NCBI GenBank assembly: GCA_905250115.1
Contig: CAJNOI010000025.1
Coordinates: 236,755 to 300,754, forward strand
Reading direction: 5' to 3'
DNA length: 64,000 nt
From: Adineta steineri
Taxonomy: Eukaryota; Rotifera; Eurotatoria; Adinetida; Adinetidae
Below, piece after piece: positions 35,560 through 47,539 of this stretch. Under the pieces are notes generated by a model. The model had not been told where the DNA came from and did no database searches. It saw only the letters and a program-made list of their open reading frames with translations. Made by a program: the position numbers and the translations under genes. How positions within the stretch are numbered: position 1 is the stretch's first letter; each line of letters starts with the position of its first letter.

Positions 35560-36533
35560 GACATAGAGAACAATGAACTTAATTTTTTTTATAACATTGT
35601 CTGTAGCTCTGAATATTTATAACACTAAAATATATTTATTTATCGAACTAAGTTTCGATGCAAATCTATGTTCAAATATTAATATACTAGCAAAGTCATA
35701 CATGAATGTCAAGACTAGAAGTATCGTTGTACTATAATTCTGAATTTTATGTATGAATTTTAATCCAAAGAATATTTTAATATTTTCCAACAATACACAT
35801 TATACTGTTCGTCAATGTATTCCTGACAAACCAATCTAAAAATATTTAAAAAACAAATTTTAAATTCATTTTATCATCAAATTTAATCATTTTTACCAAA
35901 TATTTATCAACTTCAACTATTCTAATTAGACGTTTTTCTTAAGAGATTCTACTTTAAAACCTCGATATGAATCAATGAGTAATAAAAACAACACTCATAC
36001 CCTGATTTATTTTAAAATTTCAAATAAAATCTCTTATCATTGATTTCATTTTAATAAATTTATCAATTATCAATTTTTTTTCAAAGTCGAAATCAACAAA
36101 CAAAATAAAATTGGAAAATGATAAAACTTGTCTGTTCGACAAAATTTATTGCAATTCAGTTTTATTATCAAATTTTTATAAAACAAATCTCAAATTTTAT
36201 CAAACATAAAATCTTCTTTCCGAATAATTTTTATTTTAATTTAATTCAAATTAAAAAATGTTTTGTTTTCCTTTCTTCTGTAAGTATTTGACAAAAATCA
36301 ATAAGAGGTAAAGAATTTAAGATTTATCTATTGAAATTTTTTAATCAAAATTATCAAATAAATTCAATTTCGAAGAAAAGAAACCAAAAAGATTTTTGTT
36401 CCTTGTTTTATTACCAAAATCTATTCCATTTTTTAGTAATTCTCAACAATAAAACTTCACTTTTTCTTTCATTTTTATTTCTCGGTTTTTATTCAACAAA
36501 AAAATTTTTTTTTTGACAAAATTAAAATTTCAT
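35560..36533. other. Intergenic, two duplicated 3' flanks
   Basis: 35560-35762 repeats the 3' flank of S9 copy 1. About 36310-36533 resembles 41085-41316 (same TTATCTATTGAAAT...AATTATCAAAT order), the 3' flank of the other B-box/NHL gene. No gene in between; very T- and A-rich. Confidence 0.6.
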
Positions 36534-38342
36534 TTACAATATTATTTCAAATTTTTGAACTCGATCATTTCGAGAATCAACAACATAAAGATTTCCTTCA
36601 TCATCAAAAGATAAACCACGGGGCTGATCAAATTGATTTGATTCATTTCCTTCACCATTTCCACCAACAACAACTTCATCTTCTTCTTCTCGTTCACACC
36701 AACGCATTACTCGATGATTCCCCCAATCTGCTACATAGATTTGACCCAAATCATCAACAATTATTCCTGCAGGTGACGACAACTGATTGAGATTTCCTCC
36801 TTTACCATTTCCTCCAGCCACAACTTTTCCTTCTTTTGCATCTTTTCTCCATTTCATTACACGATGATTGTCTTGGTCTGATACATAAACAGATTGTTCT
36901 TCATCAACAAAGATAAAAGTAGGATGATTGAGTTGATTGAGTCTATTGCCTTCTTCATTTCCACCTGCTACTACAATTCCTTCGTTGTTGTATTCACCCA
37001 TTTTCCATCGTCTCACTTCATTCTTATGATAATCAGAAACATAAAGAAACCCATATTTATCCATTGCTTAGCCATAACAGCCAATATTCGGAATGAGAAT
37101 TTGTCGATTTCGATTAATCCATTGAATCACTCGGCTGTTACACCAATCGGCAATGATGATCGAATGATTTTGTTGATCAACAATCACATCTGTTGGATAT
37201 TTCAACTGATTCATTCGATTTGCTAGCCTATTTCCACCTGCAATAATTTGTCCTTTCTTTGCATTATATTTCCATTCAACAATACGATCATTCCCAAGAT
37301 CAGCAATGAAAATATTTTTCTTTTTGTCAATAAAGATTCCATAAGGAAAATTGAATCGATTTAATTTCTTTCCTTTTCCATTTCCACCAGCCACAGTGAT
37401 GCCATTTTGTTTCCATTTGTTAAATTTTGATACTAGCAAATGATGTAAAAAAAAGATTTTGATGAAAAGAAGGAGAAAGTTTGTTTTTTATTGAACAAGA
37501 AAGAAAAGACTAATTTTGAATGAAATGTTGATAAATATGTTTAATAAAAAGACAAATTTTATTTAATTTTTTGTATCTTTTCAAACTCTGAAGAAAAATT
37601 AATTTTTTAATTTGATATTATTTCATATCTTATCATTCTTTTCTTTTACATACAAGTCAACTGAATTTTCTATTTATAATAATACTATTGTTATTGATTT
37701 CATCCATAATATTCTCAATTGTTTTTCTCTTCTTCATCATTAGTTTTCATTGTATTACAATTTTTAAGTATAATTTTATCGAAGATTAGTATGTTTCTTT
37801 AAGAAGTTATCTCTTAAAAACTTACTTTTTGTTGAAATAATTGAAATATCATTAATACACGGTTGTGAGTTTTGTTGAATAGAAATATTTGACGGATTAT
37901 TTAATTCTTCTGTAATTTTCCTCAGTTGATTTCTTAAATAGTTTAAATTAATTTCATTAAAATCATTTTCTTTGTGAAGTTGTTGTATTTGTCTATTTAA
38001 GTCATTGAATTTCATTTCAATAGCATTAATAAATGTTCGTAAAAATTCAATGATAATTTCTCTACAATCTTGGGCTTTTTGTTGAACTTTTTCGATTGAA
38101 TTTGTTTCCCATTGATCGATTTGTTTTATTAAGGGATGATTTTGTGGATTTTGTTTTTGTTCATTTATTCTTTGTTTAAATTCATTATAACCATGGCTAA
38201 TATGATTTAATTCATCAATTAATCTTTGTTGATGTTCTGGTATATGTGTAGAACAAAATCTTTTTGAACATCCCTCACAAGTATATGTATTGTTTTCTCG
38301 ATCACATGTATGACATTTTCTTTTATTGTTAGCCATTGCCAT
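36534..38342 (-). pseudogene. B-box/NHL-repeat protein, copy 1, with internal stop
   Basis: Exons 38342-37826 and 37432-36534. Exon 1 encodes a B-box-type zinc finger (CHTCDRENNTYTCEGC, FCSTHIPEH) and a coiled coil (about residues 40-165). Exon 2 encodes six NHL beta-propeller blades (for example GIFIDKKKNIFIADLGNDR). Such TRIM-like proteins bind RNA or protein through the propeller. An in-frame TAA at 37068-37070 sits at the start of blade 3 (CYG-stop-AMDKYGFLYVSD). The paralogue at 41317-43214 reads CYGLAMDKHGFLYVSD there. Everything else is open, and exon 2 has the same length (899 bases) in both copies, so the stop is recent, a sequencing error, or read through. Without it the product would be 471 residues. 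Confidence 0.8.
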
Positions 38343-39490
38343 GTGTTTGAGTAAAAGTCTATATAAAAATGAATATCCATTTATTTACTTTTTTAAATAT
38401 AAACTTAAGAAAGTATGCATGTACACACGTATGTATGGCTAGTCGACTATGTACATACACGTGAATGTGACTGACTAACTATTTACACATCTAGGTATAA
38501 CCATTTTACTAGCAAATATAAACTAAATGTTTTATTTTTTTAATAATTTCATTTAACTCTGTATCATGTACATTATATTTTAAAATAAAACTCATAACTT
38601 AATCGAGTTGATTATTGATCATGAAAACAATTGCATTAAAATGGTGAAATAGATCTTATTTTTTATATATTTCCTCAACTGGGAATATATTCGTTCCATT
38701 ATTATTATCCCTTTTAAACTTCTCTTTAATTAATCGTAATTAGTATTTAATTAATAGCTTTATTATTTCATCGATATATAAAAAATATACGATTGAACAA
38801 CGCCTGTACTTTATATAAAAGAGACGTACAGTTTGTATTCATTAAATTGATTCTTGTAAAATAATATGCTCCTTTAACAGCATTGTTACAATGTGAATCA
38901 TCCATGTTGGATATTTCTCTTTCTTCTATTCTATATATCGTACAGATGACAAATACGATGTATACATATATGTATCTATTTCTTTTCTTTTCTCAATCTT
39001 CAAGTCTTTTTCGTTCATTTATTTTCCATGCAATGTTCTTCTATACTATTTCACATGTAGCTCTCATTAGAGTAAATATTAGTTAACTAAGCAATTAACA
39101 AACTTCTTATTGATACATCTTCAGTGATTAGTTAGGGATGAAAGTGAGTGAACGAATTTTCACCAATTAAAGATAGTCGTAGTAGAAAATAACCCTATTT
39201 CGTGTTTTCATATGGAAATCATCGTTCTTCGTTACTTTTTAATTACCTGAACAGTTAATGCATCAATTTGTAAATTCTTGCATGAATTATTTTCAACTAG
39301 CAAATTGCTTTGTAAAGAAAACATCCTTAGATTTACGTATGCTAACAATATGGACTTTTATGCTAGTAGATGCAGAGAATGAATAAGATAGACTTTCGAA
39401 TGTAATCTTATCTTCGTATAAAAATAATTTCTTCTTACATATTATTTATTTATTAGTTTTTGTAGATTTCTTTATCATAACTTAAATATC
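38343..39490. other. Intergenic between divergent genes
   Basis: Promoter side of both the B-box/NHL copy 1 and the epoxide hydrolase gene. AT-rich with a few TATATAA-type strings (near 38776 and 38811). No gene seen. Confidence 0.55.
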
Positions 39491-40450
39491 ATGATGTTTG
39501 AAACACAGAACTACGAAGTTACTAAAGGTATTAATTATGAATATGTTTACATGAAGAGAAATGATGATTCTAAACCGACTTTATTATTTCTTCATGGTTT
39601 TCCATCATCATTCTATTGTTGGCGTCATCAAATTAATTATTTTTCTAAACAAGGATATGGATGTTTAGCACCAAATTTAATGGGTTATGGTAAAACATAT
39701 TCTCCATTGGATGAACATGAATATAAAGCAAAATCAATGGTTCAACATCTTATAAGTCTTCTCGATCATTTAAATTTAACTAAAGTCATTGTTCTTGGAC
39801 ATGATTGGGGTGTTCGACCAGCAACACGATTTGTTCTATACCATCCTGAACGTACATTAGGTCTTATTCTATTTAATGTTGGTTATGAACCACCAGCAAA
39901 ACGAGATGTCGAAAAAGTATTACAATTTACCAGGGAAACCTTTGGTTATGAACTCTTCGGTTATTGGGAATTTATTAATTCTGATGATGCAGCAAAAATT
40001 TTCGAAGAGAATGCAGATGGAGCTCTTGATATTTGGTATTCAAGTGATCCAACATTATGGAAAACAGATCTTGCACCACTTGGTAGACTTCGAGAATGGA
40101 TGACAAAGAAAAAAAGAACAAATCGAGCGTCATATTTAACGGATAAAGATTATGAAATAGTACGTCAAGTTATCACTGAAGGCGTACAATCAAAGTTAAA
40201 TTGGTACAAATCATTTATTGTTAATATTGATTGGGATGACGAAAAAGATCTTGATCCAACAATAAAACGACCAGTTCTTTATGTTGCAGGAACAAAAGAT
40301 TATATATTAGTTCCACAATTCTTTGCTAATCAAAAACAGCATATCCCTAATTTAGAAACAATTGAATTAAATACAAGCCATTGGACGATGGAAGAAAAAC
40401 CAGAAGATGTTAATCAAATAGTAGAAAAATGGATTGAAAAAATCGTTTAA
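39491..40450 (+). CDS. Epoxide hydrolase (alpha/beta hydrolase)
   Basis: 319 residues, one exon, no signal peptide. The soluble epoxide hydrolase signature is complete: oxyanion motif HGFP at residues 35-38, nucleophile Asp105 in GHDWG, acid Asp270 in GTKDYI, base His297 in SHWTMEEKP, and a cap domain with NWYKSF holding a likely ring-opening Tyr. It should add water to epoxides of lipids or foreign compounds. The gene lies between the two B-box/NHL copies. A splice-like AG at 39464-39465 is 26 bases before the ATG. AATAAA occurs at 40491-40496 and 40496-40501. It has the length of bacterial and fungal single-domain enzymes and lacks the extra N-terminal phosphatase domain of vertebrate EPHX2. 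Confidence 0.92.
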   Translation: MMFETQNYEVTKGINYEYVYMKRNDDSKPTLLFLHGFPSSFYCWRHQINYFSKQGYGCLAPNLMGYGKTYSPLDEHEYKAKSMVQHLISLLDHLNLTKVIVLGHDWGVRPATRFVLYHPERTLGLILFNVGYEPPAKRDVEKVLQFTRETFGYELFGYWEFINSDDAAKIFEENADGALDIWYSSDPTLWKTDLAPLGRLREWMTKKKRTNRASYLTDKDYEIVRQVITEGVQSKLNWYKSFIVNIDWDDEKDLDPTIKRPVLYVAGTKDYILVPQFFANQKQHIPNLETIELNTSHWTMEEKPEDVNQIVEKWIEKIV

Positions 40451-41316
40451 TTTTTCTAATTATTTTAATAGATAGTTATAAACATTTTAAAATAAAATAA
40501 AAATGATCAACAAATTCAGTTTCATATAATATGATATCATCCAACTTATAAGGAAATAGTCGTAGGTGTTGGAAAGATGTGGGCGCTACATAAATACAGT
40601 ATCCACACCCACACTCTCAGATCTGCATACGGCTTTGTTTTGAAGTTCTTGTTTGAGGAGATGCGAGTGTGAGTAAATGTCGAATATAACAGTTTCACAC
40701 TACTCTCAAAGTAGCACAAAGAGATTATGAATGAAAGATAAATAAAACGCTTTCATATATCCACCATGCCAATCGAATCAAACTATCTGTTTCTTCCGTC
40801 GAGACTAGGTTGTTGCTTGTCACTTCAATCTATGTGTCTCAAATGTGAAAGTATGAGTGTCGATATATAGTGCTAAAAATAGTTACAGATCGATGACTGA
40901 TACTTGGTTTAAAGATGTATTTCTTCATAAAATCAAGTGCACTTTGACAAGACAATAGATTCTATTAATAAAAAATTACACATCTCTCTTGCGTTTTGTC
41001 GCCTAACTAGACGAATTATCCTATACAGTATTTCTCTTTTCTTATCTTCCACAAAATTTCAACTAAAGATGATCAATTGAGCATTTATCTATTGAAATAT
41101 TTGAATCAAAATTATCAAATTGAATTGAGTTTTGCAGGAAAATAATAAATACTTTCTTTCAAAGTTTCAACCGAAATTAATTTATTTTTGAACCTAATGC
41201 AAATGAAATTTCTTTAATCAAAAATTTCTTTTCAGATCTTATTAGATTTTTTCGTTGATCTTCAACAATAAAACTTCATTTTTATTTCTCGATTTTTATT
41301 CAGTAAAAAATTTCAT
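40451..41316. other. Intergenic with a palindromic motif
   Basis: 40561-40625 is a GGTGTTGG...CCACACCCACAC imperfect inverted repeat. 41085-41316 resembles the 3' flank of B-box/NHL copy 1. Confidence 0.6.
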
Positions 41317-43214
41317 TTAGAGAACTATTTCAAATTTTTGAATTCGATGATTTAACCAATCAGCAACATAAAGATTTCCGTCATCATCAAAAGATAAACC
41401 TGTGGGACTATTCAATTGATTTGATTCATTTCCTTTACCATTTTCACCAACAATAACCTCACCTTCTTCTTTTTCTTCACACCAACGCATTATTCGATGA
41501 TTCCCATTATCTGCCACATAGATTTGACCCAAATCATGAACAAATATCCCTTGAGGTGAAAACAATTGATTGAGATTTCTTCCTTGACCATTTCCTCCAG
41601 CTACAATTGTTCCTTCTTTTGCATCTTTTCTCCATTTCATTACACGATGATTGTTGCAATCTGATACATAAACAGATTGATCTTCATCAACAAACATAAA
41701 AGTAGGACAATTAAGTTGATTGAGTTGATGTCCTTTTTCATTTCCACCTGCCACTACAATTCCTTCGTTGTTGTATTCACCCATTTTCCATCGTTTCACT
41801 TCATTCTTCTTCCAATCTGAAACATAAAGAAATCCATGTTTATCCATTGCCAAGCCATAACAAACAATATTTTGAATGAGAATTTGTTGCTTTTCACCCA
41901 CCCATTGAACCACACGGCTGTTCTTAAAATCAGCAATGATGATCGAATGGTTTTGTTGATCAACAATCATATCTGTTGGATAATTCAATTGGTTCATTCG
42001 ATTTCCTTGTTCATTTGAATCTGCAATAATTTGTCCTTCTTTTGCATTATGTTTCCATTCAACAATACGGTGATTGAAAAAATCAGCAATGAAAATATTT
42101 TTCTTTTTATCAATAAAGATTGCCAAAGGGTGATCGAGTTGATTTATTTCCTGTCCTTCTCCATTTCCACCAGCCACAGTGATGCCATTTTGTTTCCATT
42201 TGTTGGATTTTGATTCTAAAAAAGGATGAAAATAAAAGATTAATATACAATGAAACGTTGATTTTGTTTTTTTGTGAAATTTGAATTCTGAATGAACTAC
42301 TGTTTAAATTATTTGAAGTTTTGTATTTGGAAAATAAAAATAAATTCGTCTTCTAATAAGAATTTAAATAAAATAAATGTTTCGGTGTTTTTTTGAATAA
42401 AAGCTATTAAAATGACACAAAGAGATATTTTATTTAATAAGAAAAAAGAGTTTAAAAGCATGTAAGAGTTTATTCGTTTATAAATCGATTCAACAATAAA
42501 ATATCTTCAAATCTTCTAGTCAAAACAACTTTTTCTTCTAAAGATATTCAAGTGTTGAGAAGTATTCATATAAAACAAAGAATATTACAAATATCTCATG
42601 ACGAAAGCATTATTTGCAACGGACCATTTCAGAGTATTTGACTTTAATGAATTAATCTATCATTTGTAAGCAAATTTTCAGATTAAATTATTTCTTAAAA
42701 ACTTACTTGTTACTGAAATAATCGAAATTTCATTCATAAATGTTTGTGAGTTTTGTTGAATAGAAATATTTGATGGATCATTCAATTCTTCTGTAATTTT
42801 TCTTAGTTGATTTGTTAAGTAGTTTAAATTAATTTCATTAAAATCATTTTCTTTATGAAATTGTTTTATTTGTTCACTTAAATCATTAAATTTCATTTCA
42901 ATATCATTAATAAATCTTTGTGACGATTTAATGACAACTTCTCTATAATCTTGTGCTTTTAGTTGAATTTGTTCAATTGAATTCACTTCCCATTGATCGA
43001 TTTGTTTTATTAAGGGATGATTTTGTTTTTGTTCATTTATTCTTTGTTTAAATTCATTATATCCATTGGTGATAATATGTAATTCATCATGTAATAATTG
43101 TTTATGTTCTGCTAAATCCACAAAACAAAATCTTTGTGAACATCCTTCACAAGAATATGTTATTTTTTCTTTATTACATTTGAAACATTGTGTTTTGTTA
43201 CTTGCCATTGTCAT
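41317..43214 (-). CDS. B-box/NHL-repeat protein, copy 2
   Basis: Exons 43214-42707 and 42215-41317 join in phase to 468 residues. A B-box-like zinc finger (CFKCNKEKITYSCEGC, FCFVDLAEH) is followed by a coiled coil (about 40-165). Six NHL blades come last, each with a P-x-x-IFID...NIFIAD...NHRIVEW pattern. No RING finger is present, so ubiquitin-ligase activity is not expected. A propeller-based RNA- or protein-binding role is likely by family. The single intron lies between coiled coil and propeller, as in copy 1. Start codon context and the repeated MxMA start match copy 1. This copy is fully open and is the probable functional one. Confidence 0.87.
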
Positions 43215-44604
43215 GTGTTTGAATAGAAGTTGGCAGAAGAAATGAATATAGCCTTATTTATTTTTAGAAATATAAAATAAATGACTCAATGATCATAAAA
43301 ACATGGCTTGGCATTAGGCGAAATTGGGAAAGAATTTTTTTATGACAAAATCCCATTGATAAAATTGATGTGATACCTAAGATAGTTGTGTTATCGCTTC
43401 TTTTGTTCTTTATTCTTCCTCTTTCATAAAACAAGAACCATCCTTCCCTTCACAATATTCACTCCTTAAATACTCGCAACGATATCAGTAGTACGTGAGA
43501 AAATGAAAGAGAATCACCATTTTATATGACAAGAGATATATCATGCCATAAGAAGTCAGACTAAAACTAGATATTAATTTGTTTCTAATTTCCAATAAAA
43601 AAACAAACAATCCTTGTGATGTTTTAATGTAGATTTGGTTGTAAGTAAAGATTAAATACAGATCGGCACCTACAAGTTTATGTATCAGATGAATGGTATA
43701 TCAACCTCTTATCCACTCAACTGCATTGTCATGTTCACTTTCATCATCAATATCATCACTTTTGTTCTCAAAATAGTTATTGTGTGATATTCCTTTTTCA
43801 TATTATTTCAAAAAACAAATTTACCTAAATGAATCTATTTCGGTATAAATAAGAATTCCGTATGTCTCACTTTGAATTTCTGTTTTATCGATTAAATTTT
43901 TCTAACTGTTTTGGAAGAAAAACATTTGTTGTTTTGTGTTTTTTCCCAGCTATAAATTTGATTCGAAAAAGAAATCTGACAAAACATGTCAAATGAAGAA
44001 AAGAAAAATTACAAAAAATACGTTTTTATTTTTGATTAAATACATTTTTGGTATTTTATAACGAAGCAATATTGAAGAATGAAAAGTAAATAACAGGTGT
44101 GGCAGTTCTATATCAGCTCGCATGAACTGGAGCCGGATTTGATCACTATTTCCTCAGTACAGTTCGTCATAGTTCACGAGCTTGAACTGTCATATCTATA
44201 ATATGTACGTATTTATATCCGATACTTGATGCTTTGGTCTATGAACTAATTCATGACAAATTTTTGAATATCATTTATCAGAATAAAAAATAAAATCTTT
44301 TTATGTACAGCTTTTCCCCTAGTTGACTAGATCTGTTATCAATTTTATCGTCATATTTATTTTTGAACATATCGGATATGATTGAGTATTACTATTAGCA
44401 TTAATATATCATTTAATATCATGTAGATGTCGGTGTGAATTTGATCTATGAAGATAATACTCGCACACTCTCAATTAAATACTGATAATAATTGTAAAAT
44501 AGGTTAGAATCTTAAAAAAAATCTATTTTATATCAATGATGAAATAACATATTATGATATTTATTTGCTCTCAAGAGTAATGTATATCATGAAAAGAAAA
44601 AAAA
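43215..44604. other. Intergenic up to assembly gap
   Basis: No gene seen. Contains a short inverted-repeat element (44095-44197) and a GTCGGTGTG...CACACTC motif at about 44427-44474. Confidence 0.55.
44095..44197. mobile_element. Short inverted-repeat element, possible MITE
   Basis: The ends are inverted copies: AGGTGTGGCAGTTC on the left and, reversed, AGATATGACAGTTC on the right (11 of 14 identical). Both are followed by an AGCTCG...TGAACT-type stretch. The total is about 103 bases with no coding capacity. I find no clear target duplication, so a folded noncoding element is an alternative. Confidence 0.45.
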
Positions 44605-44704
44605 NNNNNNNNNNNNNNNNNNNNNNNNNNNNNNNNNNNNNNNNNNNNNNNNNNNNNNNNNNNNNNNNNNNNNNNNNNNNNNNNNNNNNNNNNNNNNNNN
44701 NNNN
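44605..44704. other. Assembly gap of 100 N
   Basis: Exactly 100 N, a placeholder for an unknown distance. Confidence 0.99.
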
Positions 44705-47539
44705 AATAAGTTGAAATAAAAACTAATAGAGTATAAATTGCACTGTAAGAACACATGGGTACTATTAAATGTCTTGCACTATTATTTTTTAGTATTAAGT
44801 AGCATATTATAACTATATATTAGGAGTAGCACTTTATCTTTATCGGGTAAAGTAATTGAACTTCACTTTATTCGGTGAAATAAAATTATAAATCATATTT
44901 TTGCATAGATTGATAAAATAAATACTTTATTTCAGTCGGTAAAGTAAAGTTCAGTACTTTACTTAATAAAGTGCCATTCCTAATGTATGTAATTGTTTAA
45001 CACAACAAAAATTTCTTAAATCTATAAAATAAAACTTTAGGATAAATTATAGTAATTTGATGGCGAATAGACAAGCTGATGATATACCATGTCGTATTAA
45101 TGTTCAATATTTCTTACATCATTTCAGTCGATCTTAAATATGTATTGGCAGATATATTTTGCGATTTAAATTAGTCTAACAATTACCTCAATTAATTTCT
45201 TGCATCATGTCTTATTTAGTATTTGTTTTGTCTAATAATTAATGCTTACCATGATTAAGTGTACTGCATGTAATTCATTAAAAATTCTATTTCTTTTGAG
45301 ATATTCCAATGAAGTAAACAAGAGAAAACTAGAAAATAATATGCCTGCAATATTTTTTAAAGTATATAGTTTCATATCGATCTAATAATCAATTGAGTTT
45401 AATTTGTTTATTGAAATCTATATCAATAGAAAATTGAATATATCACTTGAGATTTTTAATGGAAATTAATATATCTGAGAGTAAACATAATTTCTATTTG
45501 TGTTTTTTTTTCGTCAAAACTCAGAATAAATTGATTTATTTCTATCGATATATTTTTTTTATCATTATGTTTTTGATTGTGTGTGTGGATTAAAAAATGT
45601 CTATTATTGTTGAAGTAGAGCATTTCTCTTTCGTTTTATGGACTAAAGAATTTCTGATTTTGATGGATTAATATGTTTCTGTTCAGGAAAGACTTCTGTG
45701 AATAAAATTGTTGAAAGAGAAAAAGTTTAATCGACAATGCACGAATAATCATAATCATTAACACACACACACAAAAGTAGAAGTCCGTTCATTCATATAT
45801 ATATATGGAATATAAAAAATATAAGTTTGAGTAGATCAATATAGGACTCGCGCTTGACTTCTATTTAAGCTAGGGGAACTATATTTCACTGCGAGCATTT
45901 CAAATTTTGAGATGTTTATCTACATGATATGTTACATACAATGAGCAAAATGGGACGTTAGTAAAGCTTGCTATTTACGTTTGTCTGTAAAATATGAGTT
46001 GTATTTTTTCATCGATCCTTTTTATTCAATAAATGAACTCGAGTAAACAAAAATTAACAGTATCGTCTACTTCATCTAATTGAGAAAGAACGTTAATTTG
46101 ATATAATATAAAATCATACACAATAGAATGCCTAGATTAGAGTAAGTCTAAAAGTCATTTCTATTTTATGCTCTTAGTCACAATTTAACTTAGTTTGAGT
46201 AACTATTATATGAGAATGTATAATATGATGAAGATTTTTAGCCATATTGTAACACGAATCTATTTGACTTTCTGTAAAGAAAGGAAATAGCATATGACAT
46301 ATCTAATCTTAGTGGATGATAACACTATTTCGCACATTCAGTTCGAATTCTTTAACGATATTCATTATCTTGACTAATAAAATTTGCAAAAGTTTACCGT
46401 TATTTTGCTTAAAATTTTCATGATTTATTTACATGCTGAATATTTTTGAAAAATAGAGAACAATAAAATAATACAATATTTTGTCTGACGGCAACAACAG
46501 CATCTAGGAGATTAATAAATCAGATCAATTGAATTTCATTTATTCGATAATTACCTTTTGCCAAGCATCACTTTATATGAAAAGATTCTACTATGCTTGA
46601 TACATGTGATATGAACAAGACTAAAAGTGATGTCATTTTATGCATACAGCTTTCAAGAATAACACTTGTCGTTAGTAATTCCAAAGTGACATATTCAATT
46701 GGGAATTATTTAGTCTTCATCCAATTGTCAGAGTCAAACCATTTGTGTACATATTTTATTCACACTTGTCGAAGTACATTCAAAAGTACTTTCATAAAAA
46801 AAAAGTACTCATAGATATTTAATAAAACTTGATTAAGTTTTTCTTGCAAAACGATAATCGCACTATTCAACATATTATTATGACAGATGTCACATTTGTT
46901 CTAATTTCTTTTTTATATTTTGACAAAGAAAAATGTATCATACGAAAAGACTTGATGGTAAACACGCGAACAGTTCTTTATATTGTCTAGTCATGTATAA
47001 GAATAAAAGTAAGATTTCATACTGATAACATATTAATTCTTATGTATTAAATCGAAGTATCAATGAATAAATTAGATTGATATCTTGTTTTGTTCATTTT
47101 TCATTATACATGTAAGAATAAATAACCTAGCCAATAGAAATATATCACACGTTCAATGAGACGAGGAATATTGAGTGTAAGAGAACCTATGGCATGTTTT
47201 CAAACTATAAAATCAGAAGTTAAACAGAGATCAATGATATTGCCTGATCAGTACCAATTCAATCGAAATGCATTTGTAATTTGACGTAAGTATACTAAAA
47301 ATAGTTTTATAAGCTTCATTTCCTTAATATGTGTTGCTGATTACCATGAGAATAGTGAATCAACTGTTAATATATTCTGTGTACTTATTGGCGTCATCGT
47401 CTATAAACTTCAAGCACTGAAATATTTTCCATTTTACTAATCCATTAAGCTACATATATACAAAAAAAAGCAATTAAATGAATTGGTGTCTGAATTCTTT
47501 ACGAACAATATTATTTTTATTGATTATTTTTATTACAAA
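44705..47539. other. Long intergenic
   Basis: 2.8 kb without a supported gene. It holds a hAT-like MITE (44821-44982) and a short CA run near 45760. An open frame at 46593-46814 shows no domain. Confidence 0.55.
44821..44982. mobile_element. hAT-like MITE with long terminal inverted repeats
   Basis: 162 bases. The left end TAGGAGTAGCACTTTAT matches the inverted right end TAGGAATGGCACTTTAT, and the similarity runs inward for about 55-60 bases with a gap (TAAAGTA..TGAACTT..ACTTTA..CTGAAATAAA). No coding capacity. The flanking 8-mers CTATATAT and ATGTATGT share 5 of 8 bases, a weak or decayed target duplication of hAT length. Non-autonomous DNA transposon, rather old. Confidence 0.7.

Noticed and set aside
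46593-46814. 73-codon plus-strand frame
   Set aside because: No homology signal, isolated in AT-rich DNA.
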